Shown: positions 1 through 11,877, counted from the first letter of the stretch. The stretch: 64,000 nt of DNA from Tachypleus tridentatus (GCF_004210375.1 NC_134835.1:73190447-73254446); one strand, 5' to 3'. Numbers and translations: made by a program. The notes: a model not told the origin generated them from the sequence alone.

Positions 1-244
1 TATGGTAACTAATGTATTTCGTTTTACACAACCTTACAGCTTTTTTCTTCTACCAGAAATGATCATTCTTTTTATATTTTGTATTTGATTTTGATTAGAT
101 TGAAACAAAAAAGGAAATATTTGTTCTTTTATTGACACCTTTTTTCTAACCAGTAATGTATCTTTGTATTTTTATCGAAGTAGACTTTCACAATATTTAC
201 AAATTCTTAAAAACCTTTATGGCATTTCTTTTAACTTATGATTT

Positions 245-497
245 GGTCGATTTGTTGAATTTCGCACAAAGCTCCTCTGTTAGTCATCCATGATTTAGAA
301 GTTATAAACTAAATTGAAGGCAGTTAGTCAAAAAGACCAACCGCCTACTCTTGGGCTACCCTTTAACAACGATACACTTGGACTGAACGTTATATTATAA
401 CGCTCCTAAGAACGGTGATTATGTTTAGTGGAAGAAACTCGAACCTGCAATCCAGAGATTAAATTCAAGTGCCCTAACCAACAGGCTATGCTACACA
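245..497 (-). repeat. SINE family A, old copy
   Basis: Diverged minus-strand copy. The tail (gaatttcgcacaaagct) comes first, then the body (aaggcagttagtca, actcttgggctac, ttataacgctcc) and a worn tRNA-like head ending near 497. No clear target-site duplication, so an old insertion. Confidence 0.7.
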
Positions 498-910
498 AAG
501 GTCATCTGCGAATCCTAATTTCGAACATATGAAAGTAAACTTGTCAACAGTATCTACAACCAACATTTATGATACTCTTAACTCTATAACCTAACAATCG
601 GATTTTACCCTCGCTCTTGTAGAGCACCCACATCTTCAAAGCGCAGAGATCGATTTTTCAGTAACGAGGAGCAAACCAGGAAGCCTTAGGTTGACGGACA
701 CTGTTCGCTAAGCATAGGGCATGTCTGGTCAGTATCACTTGAAGTTACTGTATATTTCAAGAATAATCAAAATCCATTGAGCACAGCTTAATTCAGAATG
801 TACAGTATTATTTTATTAAAGCAACTTACGATAATTACGTTTTTTATTAATCTAAATAATACTGTTTCTAAAAATGTGCCAAAGAGATAGAATAGAACTT
901 ATCTAGATAT

Positions 911-1029
911 GTGTATGTGTTTATTTATAGCAAAGCCATATTGGGCTATCTGCTGGGTCCACCGAGAGAAATCAAACCACTGATTTTAGCTTTGTAAATC
1001 AGTAGACTTGCTGCTGTACTAATGCGGGG
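911..1029 (-). repeat. SINE family B copy
   Basis: Minus-strand copy of the short family whose tail reads tagcaaagccata..gggctatctgctg and whose head is a Val-like tRNA relic (B-box side ccaccgagagaaatcaaacc). The head is diverged at the 1029 end. Confidence 0.7.
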
Positions 1030-1670
1030 CAACTTATTTACATATCAAGTTCTTTTTAAGTTGTTGTTTGTTTTATGTGTTTCTTTCGAAATTTCACGCT
1101 TTAACTTGCTCGACGCTAGCATAATATTAACGGAGAAAAGAATATATTGAAAGTTCAACGCCGTTTTGATTTTGAACATTTTGAAGAGCTGAGTTCGATA
1201 AACTAAACTACAATTCTCTGTAACCCTGAAAGAGTTTTGGAACTCACGTTTACGTAGATGCAATCAACAGACTGTTGGTCTGTGATGTGAATAGATCGTT
1301 AGTAAAAGTTGTGTGTTTATACTTGTGTGCTATCCGCTCGCATGAGATGGTCGCTTTATCTTTGGAACTTTTAAAGCTCCATAAATTTCTCGTTTCTCCT
1401 GTATTCATCTTTGAATCTGTCAGATTGGAGAGTTTTGAAATACACTAAATTAGCCAGCCTTGATAAAGAACAACGAATAAAAGAACCACGTTTTAATGTT
1501 CAAATGAAATGTTTTGACCAGAATCATGTAAGTGTTCAAAACACTTTTTTGTTCGTTGTAAAAAAATTTCAATAAAAAGGTTAAACAAACCATAACTTTT
1601 AAATTATAAGAATATCCCAACAGGTTTACTCTTATTATTACATGAAAGTGTCAGAGGAACATTATAATAT
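1030..1670. other. AT-rich spacer
   Basis: No repeat or gene recognised. A 72-codon minus-strand frame at 1045-1263 has no family resemblance, signal peptide or splice context. Confidence 0.5.
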
Positions 1671-1866
1671 GGTTTTGATTTGTTACGAATTTTGCGCAAA
1701 GATACACGAGGACATTCTGTTCTAGCTGTCCCTAATCTATTAGTGAGAGATTAGAAGGAAAAAGCTAGTAGTCTCACTACTAAAACGGTGTGTGTGATCG
1801 GTGACGGGGATTCGAATCCATGACTTTTCGGCTGTGAGTCGAGCGCCTTAACCACGAGACCATACC
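1671..1866 (-). repeat. SINE family A, internally deleted
   Basis: Tail (gaattttgcgcaaagatacacgagg) and tRNA head (ggggattcgaatccatgac .. gagtcgagcgccttaacc) are present. The central ttgggctactcttttacc block is missing, so this copy has lost about 80 bp of body. Confidence 0.8.
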
Positions 1867-2267
1867 ATGTCTCATTATAATTTATTCGCACTCTGGGTTC
1901 AAGTATACAAACATATACATGTGCTTAATAAACAAGCACTAATTAAAAGTTAGGATATCAAGTGTTTTAAGGGGACACTGTTTATAAAATACTTTATTTT
2001 CTTCAAAACCTAGAGAGTTATACTTTGAGATACTTCAAGTATTGATTGGGCAGTAAAGCGTGATCTCTGGACCTCAATCGTATGCGTCTCTGTCAAACTC
2101 AACATCTAAAAATCGTTATAGGTGCTTGGCGAGATTGTTATTACTGGCCTAGTGCCAAGTCAAGATATATACATGCATAAGAATTTATATTCTGTTTGCG
2201 AGGAATTATCATTTATTACTCATCTTTTTTTGCCACATAAAATACAACATAAGCATAAACAGTAAAA
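1867..2267. other. Spacer
   Basis: No repeat, ORF or RNA gene recognised. Confidence 0.4.
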
Positions 2268-2391
2268 AATGCCGCCCAGTGACTCAGCGGTATGTCTGCG
2301 GACTTACAACGCTAAAAACCGGGTTTCGATACTCGTGGTGGGCAGAGCACAGATAGCCCATTGTGTAGCTTTGTACTTAATTCAAAAAACA
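2268..2391 (+). repeat. SINE family C copy
   Basis: Plus-strand copy: tRNA-like head with A-box region gactcagcggtatgtct, anticodon-loop region ggacttacaacgct and B-box gggtttcgatactcg, then tail cacagatagcccattgtgtagctttg. It is the best family C copy in the window. Confidence 0.8.
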
Positions 2392-2609
2392 GTAAGAAAT
2401 ACTTTGTAAAACTGTGTAATTAAATGAAATGATAGACAATTACTATATAACTGTCTCCAGTTAAATAAATTTGATATAAATTTCTTGTTTTTAAGAAAAT
2501 GAATGTTAGGGCAAATTAATTCTGTATATTATACACATTTTTTATTAAACACGACAATCATATATAAGCAATCGCATCGTGTAACTTATTATTAAACTTG
2601 AATCTATTC

Positions 2610-2878
2610 AGACCCAGCATAACCAGGTTCGACTCGTAATCTGAGGGTCGTGGGTTCGAATCCCCGTCGCACCAAACATGCTCATCCTTCCAGCCGTGAG
2701 GGTGTTATAATGTGACGGTCAATCCCAGTATTCGTTGTAAAAGAGTCGCCTAAGAGTTGGCGGTGAGTGGTGATGACTAGCTGCCTTCCTTCTAAGTCTT
2801 ACACTGCTAAATTAGGGACGACTAGTGCAGATAGCCCTTGAGTAGCTTTGCGCGAAATTCAAAACGAACAAACGTCTC
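2610..2878 (+). repeat. SINE family A copy with TSD
   Basis: Plus-strand copy with a shortened head (cagcataaccaggttcgactcgtaatc), full body and tail. Flanked by the direct repeat aatctattc at 2601-2609 and 2879-2887, the expected mark of LINE-mediated insertion. Confidence 0.9.
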
Positions 2879-3243
2879 AATCTATTCTGCAAAGCATGTT
2901 TCAGTTATTTTCCATGGTTAATAACTGTGAAATACTCTTAAACATTCCTTTAAGTAGGCGCTACAGATTTATAAACTTCAAGTTCTACTATTGTCTAAAA
3001 CTTGATGGCTGAGACAGTTTTAAATACGTGCTTCTTTGCGCTGATCACGGATTTTACACCCAGAAGAAATCAGTCATAACATTCTTCACGCGCTGTCCTC
3101 ATCTTAAAAGAGTCTTCGAAACGTACTATTCTGACGTTCGTGTTTAATAAAAGCTATCGGAGCAAAAATACTGATAAAGTTAAATAAGTTATCTTTTTTT
3201 TTATCACGCAGGTCCACAGGTTTTATCACAGTTCATTCTACTT

Positions 3244-3522
3244 GTTTGTTTGTTTTTAATTTCGCGAAAAGCTACACGAGGGCTATATGCGTTAGCCGTT
3301 CCTAATTTAGCAGTGTAAAATTAGAAGGAAGGCAGCTAGTCATTACCACAAACTGCCAATTCTTGGGCTACTTTTTTACCAACTAATAGTGGAATTGACC
3401 GTCACATTATAACATCCCCATGACTGAAAGGGCGAGCATGTTTGGTGCGACGGGGATTCAAACCCGCAAGCCTCAGATTACGAGTCGAACGCCTTAACCC
3501 ACCTGGCCATGCCGGGCCGTCT
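3244..3522 (-). repeat. SINE family A, full length, TSD
   Basis: Complete minus-strand copy running from the (GTTT)n tail to the head end ggccatgccgggcc. Direct repeat ttctactt at 3236-3243 and 3523-3530. Confidence 0.93.
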
Positions 3523-3530
3523 TTCTACTT

Positions 3531-4785
3531 ACCTCGAGCAGATTCGCAAACCCTTGTTATATTGTTTAATGTACATGTATTTGTTTAGTGCACTCATATT
3601 CTATTTACAAAAATGTATGCAATATATATATATAATATTAAAAGTGTTTTGGTGAACTTGTCTGGTATTAGAATTCAAATTTATGACATTTCAACTAGTT
3701 CAAATTTATTGTCGGAGAATGGCACGTTCTTGTAGGGTGATACATTGCAGTTTTAATTGTTGTAACGCTAACAGTGACACTGAATTTAGTTTATACACTT
3801 TATAAGCACCACATCAAATTTGTTGATAACATGAATGTACGATAAATATTGAAAGTTTTATACAACTTGAGGATAAGACTAGAAACTTTCCTTTGAGAAA
3901 TACCTTGTCGCTTAAGTCCCATCTTGTAAGCTTCAACAACTTTTACTTGTATATATTATCAATCTAATTTCTATGATGCGTCCAACTGGTAAGCCTCCAA
4001 TGCAGAGATCAGCAGAACAAATGTGTTGCCAGCGGGTACAGATGGTGATTTATTTTACGGTTAGCCACATACACGATGAATAACTTATATGTCTGTTAAA
4101 ATGTTATTCCCTCGCGACCATTTTATCAGCGTTTAAACGCTTAATGAGTCACCTAAACTGTACTGCTATATGGAAATTTCAGTCCATTTTATTAGAATAA
4201 TCAATATCAGAGAAATAAGGAGAGGTAGCTCATGTTTACATGGCAACTTACTTAATCATAGTACAGGAATTACGTCAACATATTTTGGTTAAATTGTGTG
4301 AAATATTTCAAAGAGTTTTGCAAAGGTAAGCACACTTTTTATAAATTAGTTTCATAATGAACTTTTCTTCTTACTGGTTATGCTGCCTCTTACATAAAGC
4401 TAAACTTCTTAACGAAAAGTTCATCGATCTAACACTGTTAATAATAGTGAATAATTCGAAATTTCTTTAAAAAAAAAAAATGTAAAAAAGAAACCCCTAC
4501 TGAATATCTACAACCACAAATTAACTCCTACTAGATACTGACATCTAAAGCCTAGCCCACATGAGACGTTGACATCCAACTCCCAGTATCACGTAATGTT
4601 TCACTACTGGTTTCACTGACACTCGTTTTATGTAAAAAGCGTTCTGCATTTTTAATTTCTTATTTTCAATACAACCCCATTATATTCCTAGACCTAACAA
4701 CCAGGTCTTATTTCGTGCCTAATAATCTGGGGGTTAGCGTATGTCATAAATGTATACACAAAAGCAATTTACTTAAAATATTCTG
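3531..4785. other. AT-rich spacer
   Basis: About 1.25 kb with a short TA run near 3625 and a poly-A run near 4460. No coding or mobile-element signal recognised. Confidence 0.45.
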
Positions 4786-4888
4786 GTTTGTTTGGAATTA
4801 ATCACACAGGTACGGAATGGTTTATATGTGCTCCGTCCACCACAGTTATCGAAACCCGATACTAACAATGTGAATCTGTAAGACATAC
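4786..4888 (-). repeat. SINE family C copy, abutting A fragment
   Basis: gtttgtttggaattaatcac .. gtgctccgtccaccacagttatcgaaacccg .. gtaagacatacc matches family C reversed. It runs straight into a family A fragment at 4889 with no spacer. Confidence 0.75.
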
Positions 4889-5027
4889 CAACAAATAGTG
4901 GGATTGACAGTAATTTTATAACGCCCTACGGTTAAAAGGGCAAGCAAGTTTGGTGTGATAGGGATTTGAACCTAAGACTTTCAAATAACGAAGTCGAGCA
5001 CCTTAACCACTTGACCATACCGAGGCC
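4889..5027 (-). repeat. SINE family A, head half only
   Basis: Starts mid-body (aacaaatagtgggattgaca) and runs through the tRNA head to gaccataccgaggcc. The tail half is absent and replaced by the family C copy. Confidence 0.85.
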
Positions 5028-5137
5028 CAGATACAACCGAGAAATTTAACAAATAATTCAATGGAATAGAGACCCCTGCCATCTAGTAACAAATAGTGAA
5101 AACTTTTGAAACTACACTTCTTCTATGGAAGAAGCTC

Positions 5138-5300
5138 TCTCTGCCACATCTGAGTGTCACGGATTCAAATCCCGTCACACCAAATGTGCCCGCCCTTTCA
5201 TCCATGGGGATCTTATAATGTTACGATCAATCCCACCATTCGTTGGTAAAAGAATAGCCCAAGAGTTGGCAATGGGTGGTGATGAACTCTCAATGACAGT
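5138..5300 (+). repeat. SINE family A, partial
   Basis: Plus-strand B-box part of the head (cggattcaaatcccgtcac), then body to gttggcaatgggtggtgatga. The 3' half is lost. The 64-codon frame here (5125-5319) is SINE sequence, not a gene. Confidence 0.8.
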
Positions 5301-6148
5301 CGATATCCCTTATATATAAAGGAATGATTCTTGTGATTTTTAGCGCAATTTCGCAAACGATAAAAATAAAGAATGAAAAACTTCACCCTGGTTACCTGGC
5401 TGAGGCTATCGAGAGGAATCGAACTGTCGTTGTAAGTCCCGCAAACATACAACTGTAGCAGAGGAAGCATCCATCAAGACTCTACAAACGTTGCAATCAA
5501 ATTTGCCTACAAAAACCAGTTTTATCAGAAATCTATTTCCTGTTTTGTTATATTTTATAACTGCCGGTATTAATAAGTAATATTGCAGCATAATTTTAAA
5601 ATATATTTTATATTAAATTTCTGCCATATTTTCATCATCTTGGTGTTTAGCCATTGTTGAAAATAACTTCACTGTTTTGTACTGATATTTTTCATTACCT
5701 GGAAATAATAAATTTTATTTTTATTGAGAAATTTCTAAACGCTTAACCAACATTTTAATGGTATCAGTAGCTTTAGTTGGTTATTGCTGGTATTCGTGCA
5801 TCATATAAATGTCACAGATTTCCAAGTTACATATACGTTTGTCTCAGTAACATTCACACACATATCATTTCAAAAATCTGCATTGAGTTTTGAGATATAT
5901 TTCAATAATTTTTACTTTATATCAAACTTCATCACATGCACCTTTTATTCACTTTATTATATCTCCTCATTCCTTATATTCCTGTATTTCTACTTGATGT
6001 ATTTTAATACAAGTAAATACAGCATACTCCTTTATCTTGATTAGTTTAAAACTGAAAATGATCATTTACTCCAGGACAGAACAGTAAAATTTTGTAGGTG
6101 GTGAAGAAAGTAATTATGTGTGTTATACAAATATTTTTTTCCTTCTCA
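5301..6148. other. T-rich spacer
   Basis: Low-complexity AT-rich DNA. An 86-codon frame at 5784-6044 is almost entirely Phe/Tyr/Ile/Ser, as expected from T-rich composition, and is not called. Confidence 0.45.
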
Positions 6149-6427
6149 CCTGAGGCCCGACATGGCCAGATGGTTAAGGCACTCCACTCATAATCTGAGG
6201 GTCGAGAGTTCGAATCCCTGTCACACCAAATATGCTCGCCCTTTCAGCAATGGGGGCGTTATACTGTGGTGATCAATTACATTATTCTTTGGTAAAAGAG
6301 TAGCCGAAGATTTGGTGGTTGGTGAGGATGACTAGCTGCGTTCCCTTTAGTCTTACACTGCTGAATTAGGGATGGCTAACGCAGATAGCCCTCGTGTAGA
6401 TTTGCTCGAAATTTAAAAACAAACAAA
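6149..6427 (+). repeat. SINE family A, CAT-type head, TSD
   Basis: Complete plus-strand copy. The anticodon-loop region reads ctcataatctgag rather than the usual ctcgtaatctgag, so the triplet is CAT in place of CGT. Flanked by ccttctca at 6141-6148 and 6428-6435. Confidence 0.92.
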
Positions 6428-6840
6428 CCTTCTCATCTATGCAAGATTCTACACGATTGTAACTTTTATGTTTTCCTTTAGTTTCAAACTTCACATTTCC
6501 AGGTATGCGTCTCATTCAAGAGCACTTCATATTTCCTGTCCAACAATGTTTTTTTTTTACTAAGTTTCTACTTTTAAAACTGAATGATGAAAAGGATAAC
6601 TTATGTTCTTTCACAAAAATAGTATAACGTAAAATTATGAGTAGTTTACGAGAGAACTGAAGATGTGTCTTGAGAAAGAGAAATTTTATTATGTTGCTGT
6701 TATTTAGAACTAAGTCCTTGTTAGTTCATATACTTCTCTCTGTCTGAAGCCACTTCCTCTTATCTCTTTCCCTTCATATCATTTAAAACAATTCCATTGT
6801 TCTTTTACCGCAACTTTGATCTTCCAGCTCTTATTATGAG

Positions 6841-7234
6841 CGGCCCGGCAAAACCAAGTGAGTTAAGGAGTTCGACTCGTAATCTGAGGGTCGCGAGTTC
6901 GAATCTCCGTCGCAGCAAACATGCTCGCCCTTTCAGCCGTGTGGGGCGTTATAATGTTACGGTCAATCACATTATTCGTTGGTAAAAGAGTAGCCCAAGA
7001 GTTGGCGGTGGGTGGTGATGACTGGCTGATTTCCCTCTAGGCTTGCCAACCGCTAGTACAGCGGTATGTCTTTGGATTTACAACGCAAAATCAGCGGTTC
7101 GATTCCCCTCGGTGGGCTCAGCAGATAGGCCGATGTGGCTTTGTTATAAGAAAACACACACACTCTAGGCTAACACTGCTAAATTAAGGACGGCTAGCGC
7201 ATATCCCTCGAGTAGCTTTGCGCGAAATTCACAA
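6841..7234 (+). repeat. SINE family A split by SINE B
   Basis: Family A head and body (6841-7043) resume at 7163-7234 after a family B insertion. The head has lost a few bases (cggcccggcaaaaccaag). The 62-codon frame at 6797-6985 is SINE sequence. Confidence 0.92.
7044..7162 (+). repeat. SINE family B nested in SINE A
   Basis: Complete plus-strand copy: A-box side ctagtacagcggtatgtc, loop ggatttacaacgc, B-box ggttcgattcccctcgg, tail cagataggccgatgtggctt and a short (CA)n end. Direct repeat ctctaggct at 7035-7043 and 7163-7171 lies inside the host SINE, which reads continuously once one repeat is removed. Confidence 0.93.
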
Positions 7235-8348
7235 ACAACAACAATCTTATTATGATGCTATTGCTCAATTATCTTTAACCGTACAAGCCTTGTCTACGCG
7301 AGAGATGTTACCGAATCTGTTAGTTTTTGCAGTTTCGTATCTAAAGTTCTTTAATATTCAACAAATTGTAAAATAAACTTAACCTTAAGACTGGCTTTAA
7401 ATGTCTTTCATCAGAACCAAATATTTCATGTTTCAATTGTGATTTCCGTCAGAACATATATAGCTCTTAGCCTCTTAGTAAAAGTGACATACGTAAGCAA
7501 AAACATTTTACTCTGCCTTCAGCTTCATACAAGAACAAACATTCCTCTGTGATAACAAACTATCAAATACAACAGCTTGAATACCGTTCTATAAAAGAAC
7601 AGCAAACGAGGTGTTTACGTGTCACTTGGATATTGGCATAACATCACGACGTTTTTGAAACTTTAGACACATATAATTAATGAATGTCTTATCTTTAAAC
7701 TAATTCAGTTGTTACCAAAGATGCAGTAATAACATTTCCAGTCTTTCCTGCAGATGTAGCTGTGATTCTTACTATATTTCAGCATAAAATAAAATATTTC
7801 ATGTATACAGAGAGTGAACTACCTTGCATCAAGACAATTTTAAATATGCTAATCAGTAAGTCACGTGATTAAATCCGGCCGATATAAGTTTGGTATGAAA
7901 ATGAATATAACTTAACTATATTTAAACATTTTTTGGCGTTAGGTAGATATACGGAAGCCACCGAAAATTAATTGGTTTCGAAAAAGCCATGTAACAGCAC
8001 TTTTTGAAGGAAACCATTCATATACTCAGTTAATGAACACGTGCTTAGATCGAGAATTAGTAATTTTATAAGTGGAGATATTTTTTGTACTTTATGACTC
8101 ACAGGGAAACAAAGTAATGTGGATCTACCTGGAAAACAAGAGAAAGAGTACAACTAGTCGTACCCTAACCATAGTAAGCAAAGTATAATGTTTTGTAACG
8201 GTTGAACATTCACGAACATAAAAAGCACTAGGAAAAGCCTTCCACATGCCCCAGGCAACAGCAAACAACATAATTGACAAAGATATCCGACTGCAAACGA
8301 GTCAAACGGGATATGAGTTCACCAAGATAAGACTCTAATCATACTTCC
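7235..8348. other. Spacer
   Basis: About 1.1 kb of AT-rich DNA. A weak, possible extension of the 8349-8414 repeat begins near 8230. Nothing else recognised. Confidence 0.4.
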
Positions 8349-8414
8349 AGTTCAATCGCTGCATAATTCAAGCAGCTGGAGGATGAAACGGGTATTCATG
8401 CTATTCCATACGCA
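8349..8414 (+). repeat. Dispersed repeat, unknown family, coding trace
   Basis: Matches the reverse complement of 62338-62402 at roughly four in five positions, including the run cagctggaggatg. In the same relative frame both copies translate to LKQLED-x-T-x-I-x-AIPY, which suggests an unrecognised mobile-element protein rather than a random match. The frame is broken here by a stop just upstream (IAA-stop-FKQLED). Confidence 0.55.
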
Positions 8415-9080
8415 TTTTAAAAATTTATGAATGAAACAATTAAGATGTAACTTCTCGACCACACTATATTTGCTATAACTAGTACAGACGATACTTTTCT
8501 CTCATCCGGGCGATTGTAATACCACAGGCACAGTATTTAACAAAACTCTGTTTATATCATCAATTTATGTACGATATGATTATTAAAATATGGGAATCTT
8601 CGTACACTACATCAGAAAATACTGGTTTGTTGTGGATATGAAGTACTTACTACAGGTCCGTATGCAATGGAATTTACGCAACAGAGCTATTAGCAAGGTG
8701 CACGGTCGTCAGATAGAACATGACTGGATGTGGTGACTTGAAGTGTAAAGACGCTGTAAGGCTACAAAATTGTTTTCATGTAAACTTATGCCCTATATGT
8801 TATATTATTTCTTTTGTTGGCAATTCCGAAAACGCTTACTATCTGGAAGTTTTCTTTTCTATAACTAAGCACTTTACGGTGTAAGTGATATTGTTATTCA
8901 ACAACCCTGGCTTTAAGCTACTTGATACAATAGAAAAATATCCAGTTATACTATTAATACAGTAACTATATTTTTTTAGAATACATTGTATGGTACAATG
9001 GTCTGGAACAAGTGGTACGACTACGTGTCTGGTCCATTCGTTCTTTTACCTTCGTTATTAAGAAAAAAAAGGCAGAATTA
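8415..9080. other. Spacer
   Basis: No repeat or coding signal recognised. Confidence 0.4.
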
Positions 9081-9162
9081 GTTCCTTTGTCAGCCATCAA
9101 CTGTCACTTAACATCTCTGTGGTTCCTTTGTTAGCCATCAACTGTCACTTAATATCTCTGTG
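9081..9162. repeat. 41-bp tandem duplication
   Basis: gttcctttgtcagccatcaa.. at 9081 recurs at 9122 with two differences. Two units only. Confidence 0.85.
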
Positions 9163-9234
9163 ACATTCGTGTTTGAAACTTTTAAGAATTTATGGTGGAC
9201 TAATAGGATCATATAGTTCTGTATAGTTTGTAAG

Positions 9235-10010
9235 TTACAAAGTCTTCCCTACTGGTGAGGTTTGCATCACTACCTATTGAGGTATGGATCTTCTGGCATG
9301 ATGTAGTTCTGAATATCCCCCACCTAACTGATAAGGTTTCATGTCATGTCAATAATTGGTGAGGTGTAGGTTGTTGCTGGTGGGCTTGGATGATATAGCT
9401 CTGGATAACTTTATTCCTACCTCAATGGTTAGGGTTTACTTCATTAAACAGCGAGAAGCAGGTATTACTGGTGTACTGGGATGATTTAATTCTTGATACC
9501 CGTAACTCCTGAGATGAAATTCTACGTCAGTAACTAGGGAGGTGTAGGTAATCCTCGTGTTTGTTTGTTTGTTTTTAATTTCGCGCAAAGCTACACGAGG
9601 GATATCTGCTCTAGTCGTCCCTAATTTAGGAGTGTGAGACTAGAGGGAAGGCAGCTAGACATCACCACCCACCGCCAACTCTTGGGCTACTCTTTTACCA
9701 ACGAATAGTGGGATTGGCCTCACATTATAACACCCCCACGGCTGAAAGGGCGAGCAAGTTTGGTGCGACGGAAATTCGAACCCGAGGCCCTCAGATTACG
9801 AGTCGAAATCCTTGATCCACCTGGCCATGCCGGGCCTTAATCCTGGTGTACAAAAATGATGTAGTTTTGAATATCTCTACTTCACTACTGAAGTTTTAGA
9901 TTAGTAACTTCTGAGGTGTAGGCGTTACTGTTGTATTGGGATGATGTAGTTCTGGATAACTTCATCCCTACTAATGAGGTATAGCTGAAACTGGTCTCTA
10001 GATTTTCGAA
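9235..10010. repeat. Decayed minisatellite, ~85-95 bp unit, split by SINE
   Basis: About six to seven diverged units share gaggtgtaggt, ttactggtgtactgggatgatgtagttctg and ataacttcatccctac. The SINE at 9560-9837 interrupts the array, and the unit resumes in register after it. Confidence 0.7.
9560..9837 (-). repeat. SINE family A in minisatellite, TSD
   Basis: Full-length minus copy of the GCGC-tail subfamily. Direct repeat taatcctcgtg at 9549-9559 and taatcctggtg at 9838-9848 (one mismatch) is minisatellite sequence. Confidence 0.93.
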
Positions 10011-10338
10011 TTTTGTACTTACCTACCGACCTATAGGTGTACAGTCTTGGATCATAGTTGTTTCTAACTTGTTATTTTATGAGCAACACCAGGAAAGAAA
10101 ATTCTCTAAAACTAAATCAGAAGTTACATCTACAGGTAGTGACATTAGTAATCAATATGGTAGCACTTTATCAACTAAACTCCTCTTATCCTTGATTATA
10201 TTTTTGAACCTGAATATCACTAAAAACGGATTTTGTCTGTTAGCTTAAACTTACCTCATCAATACAATGCATACTTATGTGGTGTACTAAGATTATTGGC
10301 TTCATATGCGTTCTTCCAATTGGATTCTCCTGATGTTG

Positions 10339-10995
10339 TATGTGAAAGTAGCCTATGGCATTTGGCTATGACACCTAGTTCGTATGGTGAAAGTATTTTG
10401 TTTGTTTGTTTTTGGAATTTCGCACAAAGCTACTCGAGGGCTATCTGTGCTAGCCGTCCCTAATTTTGCAGTGTAAGACTAGAGGGAAGGCAGCTAGTCA
10501 TCACCACCCACCGCCAACTCTTGGGCTACTCTCTTACCAACGAATAGTGGGATTGACCGTCACATTATACGCCCCCACGGCTGGGAGGGCGAGCATGTTT
10601 AGCGCGACGCGGGCGCGAACCCGCGACCCTCGGATTACGAGTCGCACGCCTTACGCGCTTGGCCATGCCAGGCTGGTGAAAGTACACTTATGACATTTAA
10701 CTATTGTACCTAGTTTCTATGGTGAAAGTAGCCTTGTGACATTTAACTATTGTACCTATTTTGTATGGTGAAAGTAGCCTTGTAACATTTGACTATGACA
10801 CTTAGTTCGTATGGTGAAAGTAGCCTTGTAGCACTTGACTATGGCATCTAGTTCGTATTGTGAAAGTAGCCTTGTGAATTTTGGCTACAACACCTTGTTT
10901 ATATCGTGAAAGTAAGATATTGACACTTGGCTATGAAACTTAGTTTGCATGGTAACCATCAAAGGATAGTCAGGTTAATAAGAAAGGATAATGCA
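10339..10995. repeat. 46-bp minisatellite, split by SINE
   Basis: The motif ggtgaaagta recurs at 10339 (variant), 10385, 10675, 10721, 10767, 10813, 10859, 10905 and 10951. Spacing is exactly 46 bp except across the SINE. Units read ggtgaaagtagccttgtgac then atttgactatgacacctagt with scattered changes. The overlapping 75-76 codon frames are repeat/SINE artefacts. Confidence 0.9.
10395..10674 (-). repeat. SINE family A1 in 46-bp minisatellite, TSD
   Basis: Full-length minus copy of the A1 subfamily (gcacaaagctactcgaggg, head ggccaagcgcgtaaggcg when reversed). Direct repeat ggtgaaagta at 10385-10394 and 10675-10684. Confidence 0.94.
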
Positions 10996-11128
10996 TGTTA
11001 TGTCATTTTATTATTATTATTTTAAAAATCAAAACACCCCGTTATATAGTTTTGTATTTAAATTGTTGTCTTCAACTCCACTAGGTGGTAGCACCGCCAC
11101 ATTTATTAATATAATTATACTTGTTATA

Positions 11129-11400
11129 GGTTTTGATTTGTTTTAAATTTTGCGCAAAGCAACTCGAGGGCTATCTGCGCTAGTCGTCCCTAATTTAGCA
11201 GTGTAAGACTAGAGGAAAGGCAGCTAGTCATCACCACTCACCACCAACTCCTGGGCTACTCTTTTACCAAAGAATAGTGTGGTTGACCGTAACGTTATAA
11301 CGTCCTCACGACGAGAAAGAGCAAGCATGTTTGGTGTGACGGAGAGTCGAACCCTCGGAATATGAATCGAATGCCTTAACCACCTGGCCACGCTGGGACC
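11129..11400 (-). repeat. SINE family A copy
   Basis: Nearly complete minus copy (aattttgcgcaaagcaactcgaggg to ggccacgctgggacc). Moderately diverged. The 81-codon frame over its 3' part is not a gene. Confidence 0.9.
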
Positions 11401-11424
11401 TCGCTGTAGGTATTTGTTATTATG

Positions 11425-11531
11425 TACACAGCTACATAAAGAAATAGTTATCTGTGCTCTGCCCACCACGGGTATTGAAACCTATTTTTAATAGTATAAA
11501 AATGCAAACATACCGCTGTGCTGCCGGGAGA
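11425..11531 (-). repeat. SINE family C copy
   Basis: atctgtgctctgcccaccac followed by gggtattgaaacc .. aacataccgctgtgctgccgggag: family C reversed, 25 bp downstream of a family A copy in the same orientation. Confidence 0.8.
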
Positions 11532-11750
11532 CTATTATAATACTATTGTTGAAGTATATTTTTACCTTTTTTAACTAAAGTATTTCTTGGTAAATTTGTT
11601 TATTTTTTACATCGTTAAGCTTAAGATATAAACAGAATACTAACATGTCTGCCATCTTTTATTCTTACAGAGCTGAGAAAGTTAATGTTTTAGGCATAAA
11701 CGTTCATAATAACTAAATGTGTGACGTAAAAATGTGCTAGGGTTGACAAG

Positions 11751-11877
11751 AATGACTCCTTGAGTGGTACAGTGGTAAATCTCTGGACTTACATTGCTAG
11801 AAACCGGGTTTTGAAATCCTTGGTGGGCAAAGCACAAATGGCCCTTTGCGTAGCGATGTGCTTAACTACAAACAAAT
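11751..11877 (+). repeat. SINE family C copy
   Basis: Plus copy: gagtggtacagtggtaaatc, ggacttacattgctag, gggttttgaaatcc, tail ggtgggcaaagcacaaatgg. Moderately diverged. Confidence 0.78.

Noticed and set aside
5784..6044. 86-codon frame
   Set aside because: Almost pure Phe/Tyr/Ile/Ser from T-rich DNA, with no motif and no splice context.
6149..6427. SINE heads as functional tRNA genes
   Set aside because: The heads keep A- and B-box-like stretches but lack a closed acceptor stem and run into SINE bodies and A-rich tails with target duplications. They are retroposed relics.
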